Assembly (NCBI GenBank): GCA_963971305.1
Contig: OZ020305.1
Span: forward strand, 14,293,001 to 14,357,000
Reading direction: 5' to 3'
Length of the DNA: 64,000 nucleotides
Source: Arcuatula senhousia
Lineage: Eukaryota > Mollusca > Bivalvia > Mytilida > Mytilidae
Part shown: in pieces, positions 11,218 through 23,078 of the stretch
Layout: each line of letters starts with the position of its first letter
How positions within the stretch are numbered: the stretch's first letter is position 1
Program-made: the position numbers and the translations under genes
Notes under the pieces: generated by a model
Databases searched by the model: none
What the model saw: the letters and a program-made list of their open reading frames with translations, nothing else
What the model was told of the DNA's origin: nothing

Positions 11218-11466
11218 CCTTAGATTACAAATACCAAAACGCGGATATAAACGGTTAATTTGGATATGCTATATATCGATATTTCAGGAATAACCTCTCA
11301 TCAGTAGCATTAAAATCAAAATATTGGTAGGTCAAATTCCGGAACTGTTGAAAACGAAAAGTACTCAAAACCAAAACGTTCGAACAAAGAGACAAATCCA
11401 GCACCGAGGATATCGACCATGTGCATTACAAGGAAAGAAACCTGGTGTTTTAAACAGTTTTGAATT
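11218..11466 (-). mobile_element. Hammerhead-bearing dispersed repeat, left-arm copy
   Basis: Contains the conserved phrases CAAATACCAAAACGCGG, ATATGCTATATATCGATA, CTCATCAGTAGCATT and GAAAAGTACTCAAAACC that recur at 35090, 35945, 47815 and 48187. The equivalent right-arm position (about 25885) reads straight through without it, so it inserted after the arms duplicated. Read on the minus strand it carries a hammerhead motif (separate entry). Confidence 0.7.
11266..11310 (-). ncRNA. Hammerhead-like motif, second family (ATA cleavage triplet)
   Basis: On the minus strand: stem I ATGCTA with TAGCAT (six perfect pairs), core CTGATGA, stem II AGG/CCT with a leftover G (one base appears lost compared with the 35986 copy), core GAAA, short stem III within TATCGATATA, and an ATA cleavage triplet that satisfies the NUH rule. 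The damaged stem II may lower activity. Motif identity is by eye. Confidence 0.6.
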
Positions 11467-13200
11467 TAAAGATACTTTGAAACAAATGTTACGTTTTACT
11501 GTCGTTTATCGGATTTGATTCACGCTTAAACGAAAGTTGACAACATGACATGTGTGCTGTTGCTAGCATGTACTGCTTCCTCTTTATTTAATTTTTAATT
11601 CTTTAATACTTTAATCCACTCTCGCTTCGACTAGATTTCACTTTGTTGATTGTAGTTTGGTTGTAATATATGTTAAGAATGTTGTTTGATTTGTTTTTGT
11701 GATGAGGTTATATCTTCCGATTCGTATTTGCCTTTTCTGATCATTTAACGACACTCGATTGCCTCGTTGGTTCACATTTGCTTCTTCTCAAGTATTGAAT
11801 AAATTTAACCCAAGACTAGTTCAACATTTTATAGTATACAAGTACATTTTTTTGTACGTACATGTATATCTTAGCTTTTATATCAGTATATTCTTAGCAA
11901 CAATATCAAAAAAGAGGTCACTTTTGACCTTATAAGCTGCTTCTTACATTCAGTTTTTATTCATCAACCTCGCCACCGGATTATTACCGTGTAGACACAA
12001 ATACCGACGTTAATAATCGTGTCAAATGTCATTTGAAAAATCAGACGACGTACTATAACTATCAAACTGTGAACAAAAATCATCCGGAGAACCTCATATC
12101 GACAATCCAACATAAGTCCGTTTGAACGAGATATTTTTCAAATTAAAATACTTTACCGTTTTTCTGATTTGTGGCTTGATTGTGGGCTGTATTGTGTACA
12201 CTTATTTCACATCTCATTATTTTCTATGATGCAGGTTAATCATCGGCAAAAAAGTTACTTTTTTATTTGTATCTTTTTGGTATTGAATGACTGACCAACT
12301 AACTATCTTTTCGATCAATGAAATTAAGATTTGCAAACAGCAACCATTTTGGCAACCGTTTTCTATAATTCCAAAAACCTGAACACATTTTGATTTGCCC
12401 GAAAAAAAATTGAAGAAACATTTGCTGCTTTATTTTTGCCATAAAGGACAAATTGTTTCTCGATGTTAAAGTCAAGTTTCAACCTTTTGGATGTGATTCC
12501 TTTTATTTATTCAATAATTTTGTTTTTTGTTGACTTCTAATGTTTTGATTCAGATGCTGCTGATGAGAGTTTTTTTCTTGGAATATCGATATACACATTA
12601 ACCAAATCGACCGTTGTTTATCCATTTTGGTAATTGTATTCTCATGTAAGAACAACCTTTCATAATGTTCTTCTGATTGTCCTGTGACTATACACACCAG
12701 TTACCCAGTAACAAAACATTCATTCTGTTCAGTTGTTGTTTTATATACCTTTAGCAATTAATACTTCATTTGAATTATATTGTAGTTCATACATTTGAAT
12801 TGTCGGGTTAAAGGGGGCGGCCTCTTGTTTCTGTGCTTAGATTTAAGGTATTGCATATAAATGGAAATCCAAACAATGATAGCAGCACAAGAGAAATTGA
12901 AGCCAACATAGCCTGATTACGATGTTTAAGACATGTCTTAAAAAAAGACAGAAATAAAAATTTGATTTCGGTCCGAGTACATTTCTTAAACCCATTATCG
13001 CTTTTATTCTTCGTATAAAATAAAAAAAAACCTGTGACGATTTTATCAACAAATTAACATTCATCAGCATCATTGCAATAATTAATACAAATATATATCA
13101 TGCTAATTTTATTCCAAATCATTGATTGACGTTTAAATAGAAACAAAAGTTATATATTTTTTAATTAAATATAGCAAGCATTTGTTGAAGTGTAATTACA

Positions 13201-13985
13201 ACTACATGACCTGCTCGTATAAAGGTTTTAAGGAACGACTGTGATGAAGAGGACCAATCCTTACCAGTGACACTCTTTAGGAAGGTTTTGGGAGATAGAC
13301 AAAAACAGTACATTTGTTTCTTCAAATTTGATAAAAAGATGATAAGACTTTTTAAATGAGAATAGTCTCCGAGGAAAATACGACAGTACAGGCAACAACT
13401 ATAAAGAGAAATAAATGTTAGAGCTTCTGTTCATGATTGAAAGCGTGATCTTAAAAAAAGATACCACAAACTTCTAATAAAGATCGTATGGAAAGAAGCA
13501 AATATAGGTACAAAGGATGAATTTGGTTGATGTATCCGTTGGCATTATTTTACTACAGTCTCTAGAAACGTGCAAATGGACACTTAGTAAATAAATAACA
13601 TCCCACGAAAAAAAAATAACAGAACTGCAAATAAGAAAGCCGAAAAAATTCTAAATGTGCTTGATTTTGATTCCGGTAAAATTGAAGCGGAAAAAGCTGT
13701 TGGCATTTTAAGTTATTTAACCATCTAGTTTAGGAAATATGACGGCAAATTAACTGTTCGGGATTTCAACTTTGACAAAGGCTTTTCTCTAGTAAAAACA
13801 CCCGAAGTTGTAATAGCAGCGTCTTAATTTTTCTTGTTGATGTCATTATAGAAAGTAAATACCATTTGCTTTGAGAACCTTGGTCACGGTATGCACTCTC
13901 AAAATATCAAGAAATTTATCGAGAAACTAATCATACATTGTGATAGAATATGTATTTTGAGTAACAATGTTAAGAATGATACACA
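13201..13985 (+). pseudogene. Decayed OLD-like ATPase fragment, left arm
   Basis: Translated pieces in shifting frames align with the gene at 42463-44434. IKVLRNDCDEE matches its LVKILWIDC region. CKWTLSK matches CQWSRSEK. KKAEKILNVLDFDS matches DRAEILTALEFCSE. KTPEVVIAAS matches KTPEGVIEAR. NTICFENLGHGMHSQNI matches KTICLEEPDRGMHPQYI, followed by IIHCDRICIL for IQYCDRKCVIL. Several stops and frameshifts interrupt it, and the second acidic residue of the Walker B motif is lost (EN in place of EE). The Walker A end and the TOPRIM half are absent. It is a clear remnant, not an active gene; its twin lies in inverted orientation at 21580-22372. Confidence 0.85.
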
Positions 13986-14021
13986 AAGTATACACAAAGT
14001 ATAACAAAGACAAAAGAAAAC

Positions 14022-15453
14022 AAGAGGCTCTCAGGAGCCTGAATCGCTCACCTGACATATGTGCCTGAAGTAAAGGTTATTAGGCAAAATCTATTTGACA
14101 TTGAAAGCGCCATAAGTTTAATAAGGGGGTCATCTGACAATATGGTGGATCTTAAGGCGCTGATCACTTTTGTTCTCAATCAAAATTCAAAAATCTGTCA
14201 CCCTTTTTGAGTTATTAATTAAAAATGCAGTTTAAACCAATTTTCTATTTTTAGCCACAGCAGCCATGTTTTACAACCAATAAAAAATCTCCACATCAGT
14301 TCTATAACCTAATGCTAATAAACAATAATACCAAGTTTGGTTTCAATTGGACTTAAAGTGTCAGAGGAGGTAAAGTTTTCAATGGAATGAGGAAATGCTA
14401 TTTAAAAGCCCAATTTTCACATTCTAAGGGCAATAACGCCTAAAAAAGAAAGGTCCTACAACGTTGACCCTAAACACATTTTGTAAATCTTGATGTGCTT
14501 AACAATATGCAATTTGAATTTCTCTAATATCTTGTATAGTTTTCAAGATATTTAGCTAAACAGGTGCAAAAATTACAAAAAATCCACAAAAGGGCAATAA
14601 CTCCTACATGGACTGTTGGATATTTTTCAAAATTTTAGAGCTGGAAGATCTTAAGGTGCTTATTACTTTTACTCCCAAATAAAATTTTAAAATCTGTCAC
14701 CGTTTTTGAGTTATTTGGAAAAAAACTGCCTTTACCCCTATGTTCTATTTTTAGCCACAGCAGCCATGTTTTACGACCAATCTAAAATCCCCACATCAGT
14801 TCTATAATGCTAATAAACAACTATATCAAGTTTTGTTTCAATTGGACTAAAAATGTCAGAGGAGTTAAGGTTTTCAATGTATTGAGGAAATGCTGTTAAA
14901 ATGCTCAATTTTTACATTCTAAGGGCAATAACTCATAAAAGGAAAGTTTCTACAATGTTGACCCTTTATATATTTTGTAGATCTTGATGTGCTTAACAAT
15001 ATGCAATTTAAATTTCTCAAATATCTTGTATAGTTTGCAAGACATTGAGATAAACAGGTGCAAAATTTGCAAAAAAATCCATAAAAAGGGCAATAACTCC
15101 TACACGAGTTGTTGGATTTTCTTCAAAATTCCAGGGTACATGTAGAAAGATCTTGAGGTGCTGATCACATTTACCCTTGCCAGAATTTTGATATCTTCAG
15201 CCGTTTTTTGAGTTATTTGAAAAAAAACTGCATTTTACCCCTATGTTCTATTTTTAGACACGGCGGCCATGTTTTACGAAAAAAATTCCAGATCAGTTCT
15301 AAGCACCGAATGCTAACAAACCACCATTACAAATTTGGTTGTAATTAGACTTATGGTGTCAAAGGAGTTAACGTTTTAAAAAGTTTAAGGACGGACGACG
15401 GACGCCAAGTGATGACAATAGCTCACATGACCCTTCGGATCAGGTGAGCTAAA
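14022..15453 (+). mobile_element. GCTCACCTGA element, full copy
   Basis: Starts AAGAGGCTCTCAGGAGCC with GAATCGCTCACCTGACATA and ends GGATCAGGTGAGCTAAAA, so the ends carry the inverted phrase GCTCACCTGA. The body holds repeated homologous segments (CCACAGCAGCCATGTTTTAC, GGGCAATAACTCCTACA, ACGGACGACGGACGCCAAG). It is non-coding. The right arm gives the empty site: minus-strand AAAGAAAACAACACGAAAAC near 21565-21585, so the insertion postdates the arm duplication. The target duplication is short and A-rich (about AAAACA), with exact limits ambiguous. Other copies: 34081-35790, 55130-55746 and 63487-64000. Confidence 0.85.
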
Positions 15454-15599
15454 AACACTAAAACACTCAACAAAACTTTTCACATGGGTGTCAACCCAAT
15501 AAAATTGAACTGTAATGTGAAAAGTGAACATAAATGTCGAGACTTTAGTGACCGCAAGTGCTCTGAAAGACCACAAAATTTAATTCTTGTCGCGAGTTT

Positions 15600-16165
15600 A
15601 TGTCATTTGAAATGCTTTACTTGTGGTCAGTTTTGACATCTCTTTAGAACTGTCAAAATTTGTTAGGGATCTGTTCTAGTTCTCTTTTGCTGACAGTTTT
15701 AAGACAGATTATGACAATTTTGTTAATTCCAAAGAGATCTACTCGATGACAGATTTAGCACTTTTCTAAGCCCTGACAGTTTAAGAATTGTTCTATGCCC
15801 TGACAGGTCTACACTTACACTGTTCTACCCCATGACAGTCAGTTTTAGAACTGACGCAAGTCATGACAGTAATCATGGAATAAAACTATTTGAAAGATCA
15901 AAACTCAATCAATTATAACAAACTATATTATTAACATTAATCAAATACTTAGTGACTGTCAAGGGCATAATTTGAAAATGACAAGTTAAAATTGTCAGAT
16001 ACTAAGACTGTCAAAACATAGAACAGATCTAAACCTGCCAGTGGTCAGAACAGTACACAAGGGTATCATAGTTGAGAACAGTTTATGACAGTTCTATCTA
16101 AGAACAGGGAATGAGAGTTGCTGTCAAGGGTAGGAACAGTTCTAGAACTGTCAGGAGTAGAACGA
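15600..16165 (+). repeat. Dispersed CTGACAG / TTCTAGAACTG repeat field
   Basis: Dozens of variants of GAACTGTCA, TTCTAGTTCT and CCCTGACAG in both orientations, not strictly periodic. The matching right-arm field is 20760-21440 and a small one is at 59400-59560. It forms the inner end of the inverted-duplication arms; alignment between arms stops near 16095 and 20718. Confidence 0.6.
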
Positions 16166-16443
16166 TTGTAGAGATGTAAGAATAGATCTCATTTGTAATC
16201 TGTATATTGAAACCATAAGGTCGATAACCGCTGGTGATGTACCAAAGGTTGCCGAGGTTAATCTCAAATCTGGTAGTCAGATTTGGTGGTTTTGTTTTGT
16301 TCATCTAATTCGTTTTAGTATTTGTTTTGTTTTCTGTACATACATATATTAAAAGGTAAAACCAGCATAGTTTGTGACCAAAACCTTTTTATTGATAATC
16401 GCAAACATGAAACAAACTTTACAAAACTTACAAAAACTATACA

Positions 16444-16668
16444 AAGAAGCAGACGTACCAATGGGGTATCCGAATGTCAAAGGTCCGAAATGGCAGAGAC
16501 AAAACCAGTAAACACGAACAAGAACGGGACAGAAACAGACAACATTTAAAACATATAAACACAAAAAAACTGAATATCAATCAACAACGCGAACTCCAGT
16601 CGAAACAAGGGTGAACTCAGGTGCTCCGGAAGAATAAGCAGTACCTGCTTGCTATAGCACACCCGTAC
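16444..16668 (+). mobile_element. Half copy of AAGAAGCAGAGGTACC element
   Basis: Runs from AAGAAGCAGACGTACC to GCTATAGCACACCCG and matches the left half of the full element at 6961-7538 closely. It stops near the centre of the foldback. Confidence 0.75.
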
Positions 16669-17573
16669 AAACAAACTTAAGAATTGGACGGTTGATAGAT
16701 TGATAAATGCATATTTCTGTCGGCGTTTTTGAGCTACCAATAGGACAAAAAAAAATTAGAAAGCATTACTACAATTATTTCTATTCATTGAAAGTTCTGA
16801 TGAAGTCATACAAAAGACAAACCTAGTGCATCCTCTTGGGATTCTTATGTAAATGGTTTCTTCAGATAGGATGACCAAGTTGAGATTGGGAACACCAATA
16901 AAATCGTCTGAACTGATATTGATTGATGATATCGACCAATAAAATGTAATGCAATTAAATTGGTTTAAAGTAAAGAAACTATTTGTGATTTCAGTTTTTA
17001 TAACCTTAGTTTTATGGAATCAATAGGTATTAACATGCGTTTCTGAACAACCGGCAATAGTCTTTCACTCGTGATAGAGTTTTGTGGTGTTTCATTGCAA
17101 ACATAGTTACGAGTTATAGGTTGTAAAAAATTATAAGAGAGTCAAAATGTTCCATTCCTTAAAGAAAAGGTTAACAACTTCATTTCAATTGGTCAATATG
17201 AGTTCTTCGGGTTGATAGTTTAAGGGATAACAATCAACTGTATGGAAATTAATGTTAACTTTTTTTTTAGACAAGTCTGTGTATTTTTATGTACATGTAG
17301 AAAATTAATAAGTATTGATTACAGGTAGAAATTAGTCATAGCGTATAACATTTAGTAAAGGGATTTCGTCATGGTCTATACAAGGGCCTCATACATGTAG
17401 TTTGTACAAGGGGAATTTGCATATATCTTCCGCAATAATGAAATCATGGTATGTCCGAACACAAAAGGCGTTTTCGAGCATTTAAAGGTCAAGATGTATT
17501 CATACTATAATATGGAACATCTATTAATGAAATATTTTAAATACAAAATTAAATATACAAACTAATTATTTGT

Positions 17574-17756
17574 TTGTCAGATAATATTTACATACGTTTT
17601 GCTAAGCAATTTTATCACCAAATCATTGGTATTCCTATGGGTACTAATTGTGCGCCACTTATAGCTGACCTTTTCATATACTGTTATGAATCACAATTTA
17701 TGGCTAAATTAAAAAATCAAAGCGCTAAAGCGTTTAAAGGCAAGCAAAATATATAA
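17574..17756 (+). pseudogene. Reverse-transcriptase core fragment
   Basis: The translated piece DNIYIRFAKQFYHQIIGIPM followed by GTNCAPLIADLFIYCYESQF is the conserved retroelement segment that includes the GIPMGTNCAPL motif, shared with the element at 23079-23720. The frame then stops after about 60 residues, before any catalytic YxDD box. The class (Penelope-like or another non-LTR type) cannot be fixed from this piece. It is too short to be functional. Confidence 0.75.
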
Positions 17757-17773
17757 GCATAGATCTGTAATTA

Positions 17774-17873
17774 CAGGGTGTCGTTCGTTAATTAACGTAC
17801 TCGTAATCCCATGCAAATTAAATGGGCTTACGTGCACGTTAGGCTAACGATCGCTTCATGAAACGGCACCCAG
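17774..17873. mobile_element. Possible 100-bp miniature TIR element
   Basis: Ends CAGGGTGTCG and CGGCACCCAG are inverted, and flanking CATAGATCTG / CAGGTCTATG extends the symmetry outwards. Inner parts CGTTAATTAACG and CGTTAGGCTAACG are also self-complementary. CAGGG-type ends suggest hAT, but no 8-bp target duplication is evident, so this could be a foldback remnant. Confidence 0.35.
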
Positions 17874-19856
17874 GTCTATGATATAAGTAATATAATAGAA
17901 TTATTTTTGTTAAAGTATATTGTTCAAAATGTAATAATGCAAAATAAGTTTGGTGAGCGAAGAAAGGATCGTCATGGAGATGCTCTCAAAGTTAGTGATC
18001 GCACACAAGACAGGTATCGTGTACAAACTGTATATTGATAGAAACACCCCTTCGATTAGAATGGACTCGTCCCAATGATGTGTATTGTGTACGGAATTTA
18101 TGAATGGAGAAAATCTAATCCTTGCATTGACCAACCAAATAAGAGAAATATTTATAGGAGCCAATCAAATAATAGATGAAAACATAATGCATATTCTATT
18201 GCCTTGAACTAAATAGTTCATCATCTTAAATACAAAGTAATAAACAAAACTTGCGCCAGTCATATAAAATGCCAATAAAATTGAGATTTCTAAAAGTGTG
18301 TATCATGTTAATAAATATTGAAAGGTAATTTAGAAAATGAAGCATTTTTTCCAGACAGATGAAGACAGATCACTCCGTCTAGACTAAAAAAAACAAAAAA
18401 TCTTTACTACTCTATAGACTCCATAAGGCTTCGCTGCGCTTACCTAAAAACCAACAAACAGAACCTGATCGAAACGTTTAATAATACTTTTAGATATTAA
18501 GACGACATTCTTGCACTGTTGCACTAAAGTTAGATAACTCATGCATATGGGAGATAACCTATGTAAACTGAAAAGAGGGAATTAAATTTAAAACAGTTAA
18601 CTGTAATCGTTTTCTTAAATTTTTGAACTCGCCAAGCAGTATAAACCGAATTAAGGGTTAATTGTATATATTTAAGAAAAAAATCATCTCGTACAAACCA
18701 TGACCTCCCTTTACCGTAAGATAACAAAGTCCCTTTACCAAACGTTTTACGATGTCACATTACTACCTGTATTATTCACAATGAATGAGGTTGATTGTCA
18801 TACTATAACAGTACTTATGTTTACATACAAGCTTTAACTAATTTGAATAGTTAAATCGATCAATAGCAAATTTTACAATCAAATTGCAAAGACATTTAAA
18901 TCTCACCTGGACGGGAATGGTATAGCAACGTCAAAATATTTTCTCCACAGAGTTCTCATATCATTGACTTGAAATTAAAAGCAACTGGAAAATCTCGGAA
19001 ATACAAGGTTAGTATCGATAACTAATAAAATGGCCGAAGAGGTGAGGGTCCGAGAAAAAATATTTTAAATCATATGGGAACTCACAAAGCCAATTCATAT
19101 AATAATTTAAAATTGAATTAAACCTTATTCTCTAATTAATTTATAGCAATTCATTTTGACATGATGGAGGGAAAACTGAATGCATGTATAATGAAATTTC
19201 ATAAGAAAATTCGTGTAAATTCAAAATGAAACTTATCGAATATAGTCTATTTGACAGCTGTTTACAATGCAAAAAAAAATAATTAAAATCAGATGTTGAA
19301 TTTATTCAGAAATCAGTTTCACAAAAAATCATCAATTATAAATACATATAATGTCTGAAATTTCATCGTTTCAAATCTAGAAATAAAAAAAAATGTGCTC
19401 CTTTACCATTAATTAAAAAAAAACCACAGATTAAAACATGTAAGGATGTAGGAGTAAGGGCATTTAAAATAATAGCCCTCTGTCCACCAATATAACTGAC
19501 ATTATAACGATAATGTATTGACAGATCTTAAAAGACATCAGAGTATCTAGTGTTTAAGAAGATTTTATTGAATCAAAAGATGAGACAATCGAATTGTATG
19601 TAAAAAGAAGTGTTACTTATTAGGCTTTTCATTCATGCAGTTGTACTCAATACTTAAAATCAGTACAACTTTACTATAAAGGTCCTTTTATTTTTAAGTT
19701 ATGTAAGATGGGAAATTTATACAAGATATGTATAAAAATTTGTTTATCTTCCATGAAATTTTGCATAAAGGTATCTAGTGGTTTTTATTTTTATTTTTTT
19801 TTGGTAAACCACTGTTCAACGGACTATACAACAGGCAACTGTAGTATCTTCAATGA

Positions 19857-20120
19857 GAAAGAAGCAGAGGTACCAAAGGGGCATCCGAATGTCAAAAGTC
19901 CGAAAGGGCAGAGACAAAACTAGTAATAACCAACGCGAATAAGACAAAAAAAAAAAACAGAAAACATGTAAAACATGAAAACACAAAAATAATTAATTTT
20001 AATTAACGCGATATCATTTGCTCCTTAAAATTATTAAGCCTTTGGCATTTTCAATCTTTTTGGTAGAGCGCATCTGTTGAAATTTAAATAAACCTTCGCG
20101 TTAACCAAAGCAAAATATAT
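19857..20120 (+). mobile_element. Element half copy followed by worn ribozyme-repeat stub
   Basis: 19857-20010 matches the left half of the AAGAAGCAGAGGTACC element (AAGCAGAGGTACCAAAGG, GTCCGAAAGGGCAGAGAC). 20036-20120 (TTTGGCATTTTCAATC...GGTAGAGCGCATCTG) is a decayed piece of the 358-bp ribozyme unit. Its core reads CTGTTGA and has lost hammerhead identity. Confidence 0.55.
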
Positions 20121-21579
20121 TTTAAGAATCTTAGTTGCATTTTTTTATAAATAGATTCGATACAAGAAGAGCAACTGAGATAACGCATGTAAATTTGGTC
20201 AATACAATTAATTGAGGGCCTGTGAATTTATGCTTAGTGTAATTTACACGCAAATAAAGGTAAAAACCAAATTACCCAACTTGGAGGATCAATCTACATG
20301 TCAAAGAGAAAAGACAAAACATGGAAAACACACCAGAACTTTTTTAGATCGTCCTGACTTGGTACATGTACAGGCATCGAAGACAAAAATAGGTCAGGTT
20401 AAGCTTATGTTTACTTTTAAAGACATAATCATGTTATGTCTAAATACCACCATTACAATACTTATCTTACATCTTAAAGTCAGGATTAAAATTTGCGATT
20501 TGTTTTAAAGTAAGACGTTTTCGATAAACATATTCTTGCTGTCTTACTCCCAAGACACTTTTGTTAAACAGGCCTCTCGGGTCCATATCTCCTTAACTAT
20601 TATTATTGTTGTTACACATTTATGACTTACAACTCCTCATAAATAAAGTAAAGCATGCAACAAAATTCGAATAAATTCGCCTAGATCTTTTGAATAAAAA
20701 TCACGAACATATTACAACATGTATCTGTCATTAACGTTTCTGACCTATGATACCCCTTTTTACTGTTCTAACCTCAGGCACATTTTAATCTTTTCTATGT
20801 TTTGATAGTCTTAGCCCTTGACAATTTTACCTTAACAGTTTCAAATGATGCCTATGATAATTTCAAAAATATAAGCACAGGAGATAGTCATAAAACAAAT
20901 CCAATTGCAAAACATTTTCTCCTATAACATGTATAATACTATGATATTTAATAATTGTTATACAAACCTCTCATCATGTATGTAGCCTGCTGAATATAAT
21001 TCCTAGTACTTGATAAGGGTTTATAATATACTTTGTTATAATTGATTGAGTTATCGTCTTTCAAAAAGTTTAATTCTATGCGTCCATGCTACTGTCATGT
21101 CTTGCGTCAGTTCTAAAACTGACTGTTAGGGGGGGGGGTAGAATAGTCTTAGTGTAGAACTGAGACTGTTCTACTCCCTGTTCTACTGTTCTAAGTGTAG
21201 AACTTTCAGGGCATAGAACAATTCTTAAACTCTCAGGGCTAAGAAAAGTGCTAAATTTGTCATCGAGTAGAACTATCACAAACTGTTCTTTGGAATAAAC
21301 AAAATTGTCATAATCTGTCTTAACACTGTCAGCAAAAGAGAACTAGAACAGATCCTTAACAAATTTTGACAGTTCTAAAGAGATGTCAAAACTGACCACA
21401 ACTAAATCATTTCAAATGACATAAACTCGCAACAAGAAGTAAAATTTGTGGTCTTTCAGGGCACTTGCGGTCACTTTAGTGTATACGTTAATGTTCACTT
21501 TTTAGATTACAGTTCAATTGCATTAGGTGAACACCCATCTGAAAAGTTTTGTTGAGTGTTTTCGTGTTGTTTTCTTTCG

Positions 21580-22372
21580 TCTTTGTTCTTCTTTGTGTAT
21601 ATCAAATCATTATTAACATTCTTACTCAAAAAACATATTCTATCACAATGTATGATAAGTGTCTCTCTAAATCTCCTAATATTTTGAGAGTGCATTCCGT
21701 GACCAAGGTTCTCAAAACAAATGGCATTTACTTTCTTTAATAATATCAACAAGAAAATTATGACGCTGTTAGTACAACTTCGGGTGTTTTTACTAGAGGA
21801 AAGCCTTTGTCAAAGTTAAAATCCCGAACATTTAATTTTCAGTCATATCTCCTAAACTTAAATTTAGCCGGGATGATTTAAAATTTATAAATTGCAACAG
21901 CATTTTCTGCCTCAATTTTATCGGAATCAAAATATATCACATTTACAATCTTCTCGGCTTTCTTACAAGTATTTGCTAGGTTATTTTTTGTGGAATGTTA
22001 TTTATTTACTCAGTGTTCATTTGCAAGTTTCTAGAAACTGTAGTAAGATAATGCCAACAGATGCATCAACCAAATTCATCCTTTGTACCTTCGCCTCTTT
22101 CCTAACGATCTTTATCGGAAATCGGTGGTATCTTTCCTCCGATCACGCCTTCAGTCATGAACAGAAACTCTATCATTTATTTTTATTTATAATTGTTGCC
22201 AGTACTTTCGTTTTTTCCTCGGAGAATATTCTCATTTTGAAAGTCTTATCATCTTTTATCAAAGTTAAAGTTGAAGAAACAAATGTTTTGTTTCTATCTT
22301 CGAAAACCTCTTCGTCACAGTCGATCAATACAACCTTTATAAGAGCAGCTTTTGCAGTTGTAAGTACAAATG
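21580..22372 (-). pseudogene. Decayed OLD-like ATPase fragment, right arm
   Basis: Minus-strand pieces align with the gene at 42463-44434. The best-preserved stretch reads AKAALIKVVLIDCDEEVFED, then FKMRIFSEEKTKVLATIINK, matching the LVKILWIDC...WKIGKIKIFFANTKIGNDET region. Further on, LKKVNAICFENLGHGMHSQN and IIHCDRICFLSKNVNNDL match the Walker B to switch region, but the Walker B motif reads FEN rather than LEE and the THSP switch histidine is gone. Stops separate the blocks. The Walker A end and TOPRIM domain are missing. This copy keeps residues between IDC and the WKI block that seem lost from the main gene, which helps interpret the frame break there. Confidence 0.87.
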
Positions 22373-22585
22373 CTTACTATATTTGAACGGAAAAATATTT
22401 TTTTTGTTTCAATTCAAACGTCAATCAATGATTTTGAATAAAATTGGCATAATATACATTTGTATTAATTATTGAAATGATGCTGATGGATGATAACTTG
22501 TTTATTAAATCAGGTTTTTTGTTTTATATGAATAAAAGGTTGAAGTGGATTTTAGAAATGAAATCAGACCCCAAAAGAAACTTAA

Positions 22586-22982
22586 GGATGTACCCTGGTC
22601 ATGAGCCAATTTTTTAAAGTATAAAACTTTTCCTTAACTTTGATTTTTTGCAATGTTCTGACCCTACAAAGGCAATAAATGAAGAAAAATCCATAGGTTG
22701 CTGTGCATTTTTCTTTGCTACAGACGTTTATATGTGACCAATTTCGACGATTTTATTCATTTTTAGCCACTTTTGCCAACAATTTGACCATTTTGATGAC
22801 AAAATTCAACTGAGGGTCGATGAAACTTGTTCATATACTTTCTGATAAGTTGTATCAGGTAAAAATTAATATATCAATCAATATACAAAAATGAAAATCT
22901 AACCTAAATTTAGGGCCTAAATTTTTAATTAGCGATTACTCCAATACAACTCGTCAGACCGAAACCTGACCAGAATACATCC
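22586..22982. mobile_element. 397-bp MITE in a TTAA target
   Basis: Inverted ends GGATGTACCCTGGTCATG and CCTGACCAGAATACATCC are directly flanked by TTAA on both sides (22582-22585 and 22983-22986). No frame is present. Its right 140 bases occur again at about 24376-24516 as part of a longer direct repeat. TTAA duplication is typical of piggyBac-type transposition, so a piggyBac-dependent MITE is a reasonable inference. Confidence 0.75.
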
Positions 22983-23078
22983 TTAACATCTAGGTTTTTC
23001 AAGAAATGATTTTAAGACCTTGAACAGGCAATGGGCTTCAATTACTCTTGTGCTGCTATCATTGTATGACTTTGCAGT

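Larger units (their letters stand above)
9590..16095 (+). repeat. Giant inverted duplication, left arm
   Basis: This stretch matches the reverse complement of 20718-28060 over most of its length. Checked anchors are 9641 with 28010 (ACATGAGACCATAACACATA), 10280 with 27420, 10555 with 27155, 12580 with 24890, 13201 with 22372, and 16040 with 20755. The arms differ every several bases by eye, so they are old and not a recent assembly artefact. The arm contains a decayed OLD-like gene fragment. Arm-specific insertions include elements at 11218-11466 and 14022-15453. Confidence 0.85.
16096..20717. other. Spacer between the giant inverted arms
   Basis: About 4.6 kb with no symmetry and no supported gene. 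It holds fragments listed separately: element halves at 16444 and 19857, a reverse-transcriptase fragment at 17574, a short TIR element at 17774 and a ribozyme-repeat stub at 20036. Additionally 16180-16270 (GATAACCGCTGGTGATG...AAGGTTGCCGAGGTTAATC) is a minus-strand piece of the second hammerhead repeat. The rest (16680-17560, 17880-19850, 20120-20717) is AT-rich DNA in which I recognise nothing. Confidence 0.6.

Noticed and set aside
21892..22386. 164-codon plus-strand frame
   Set aside because: It is antisense to the decayed OLD-like fragment; the real homology is on the minus strand and the left arm does not preserve this frame.
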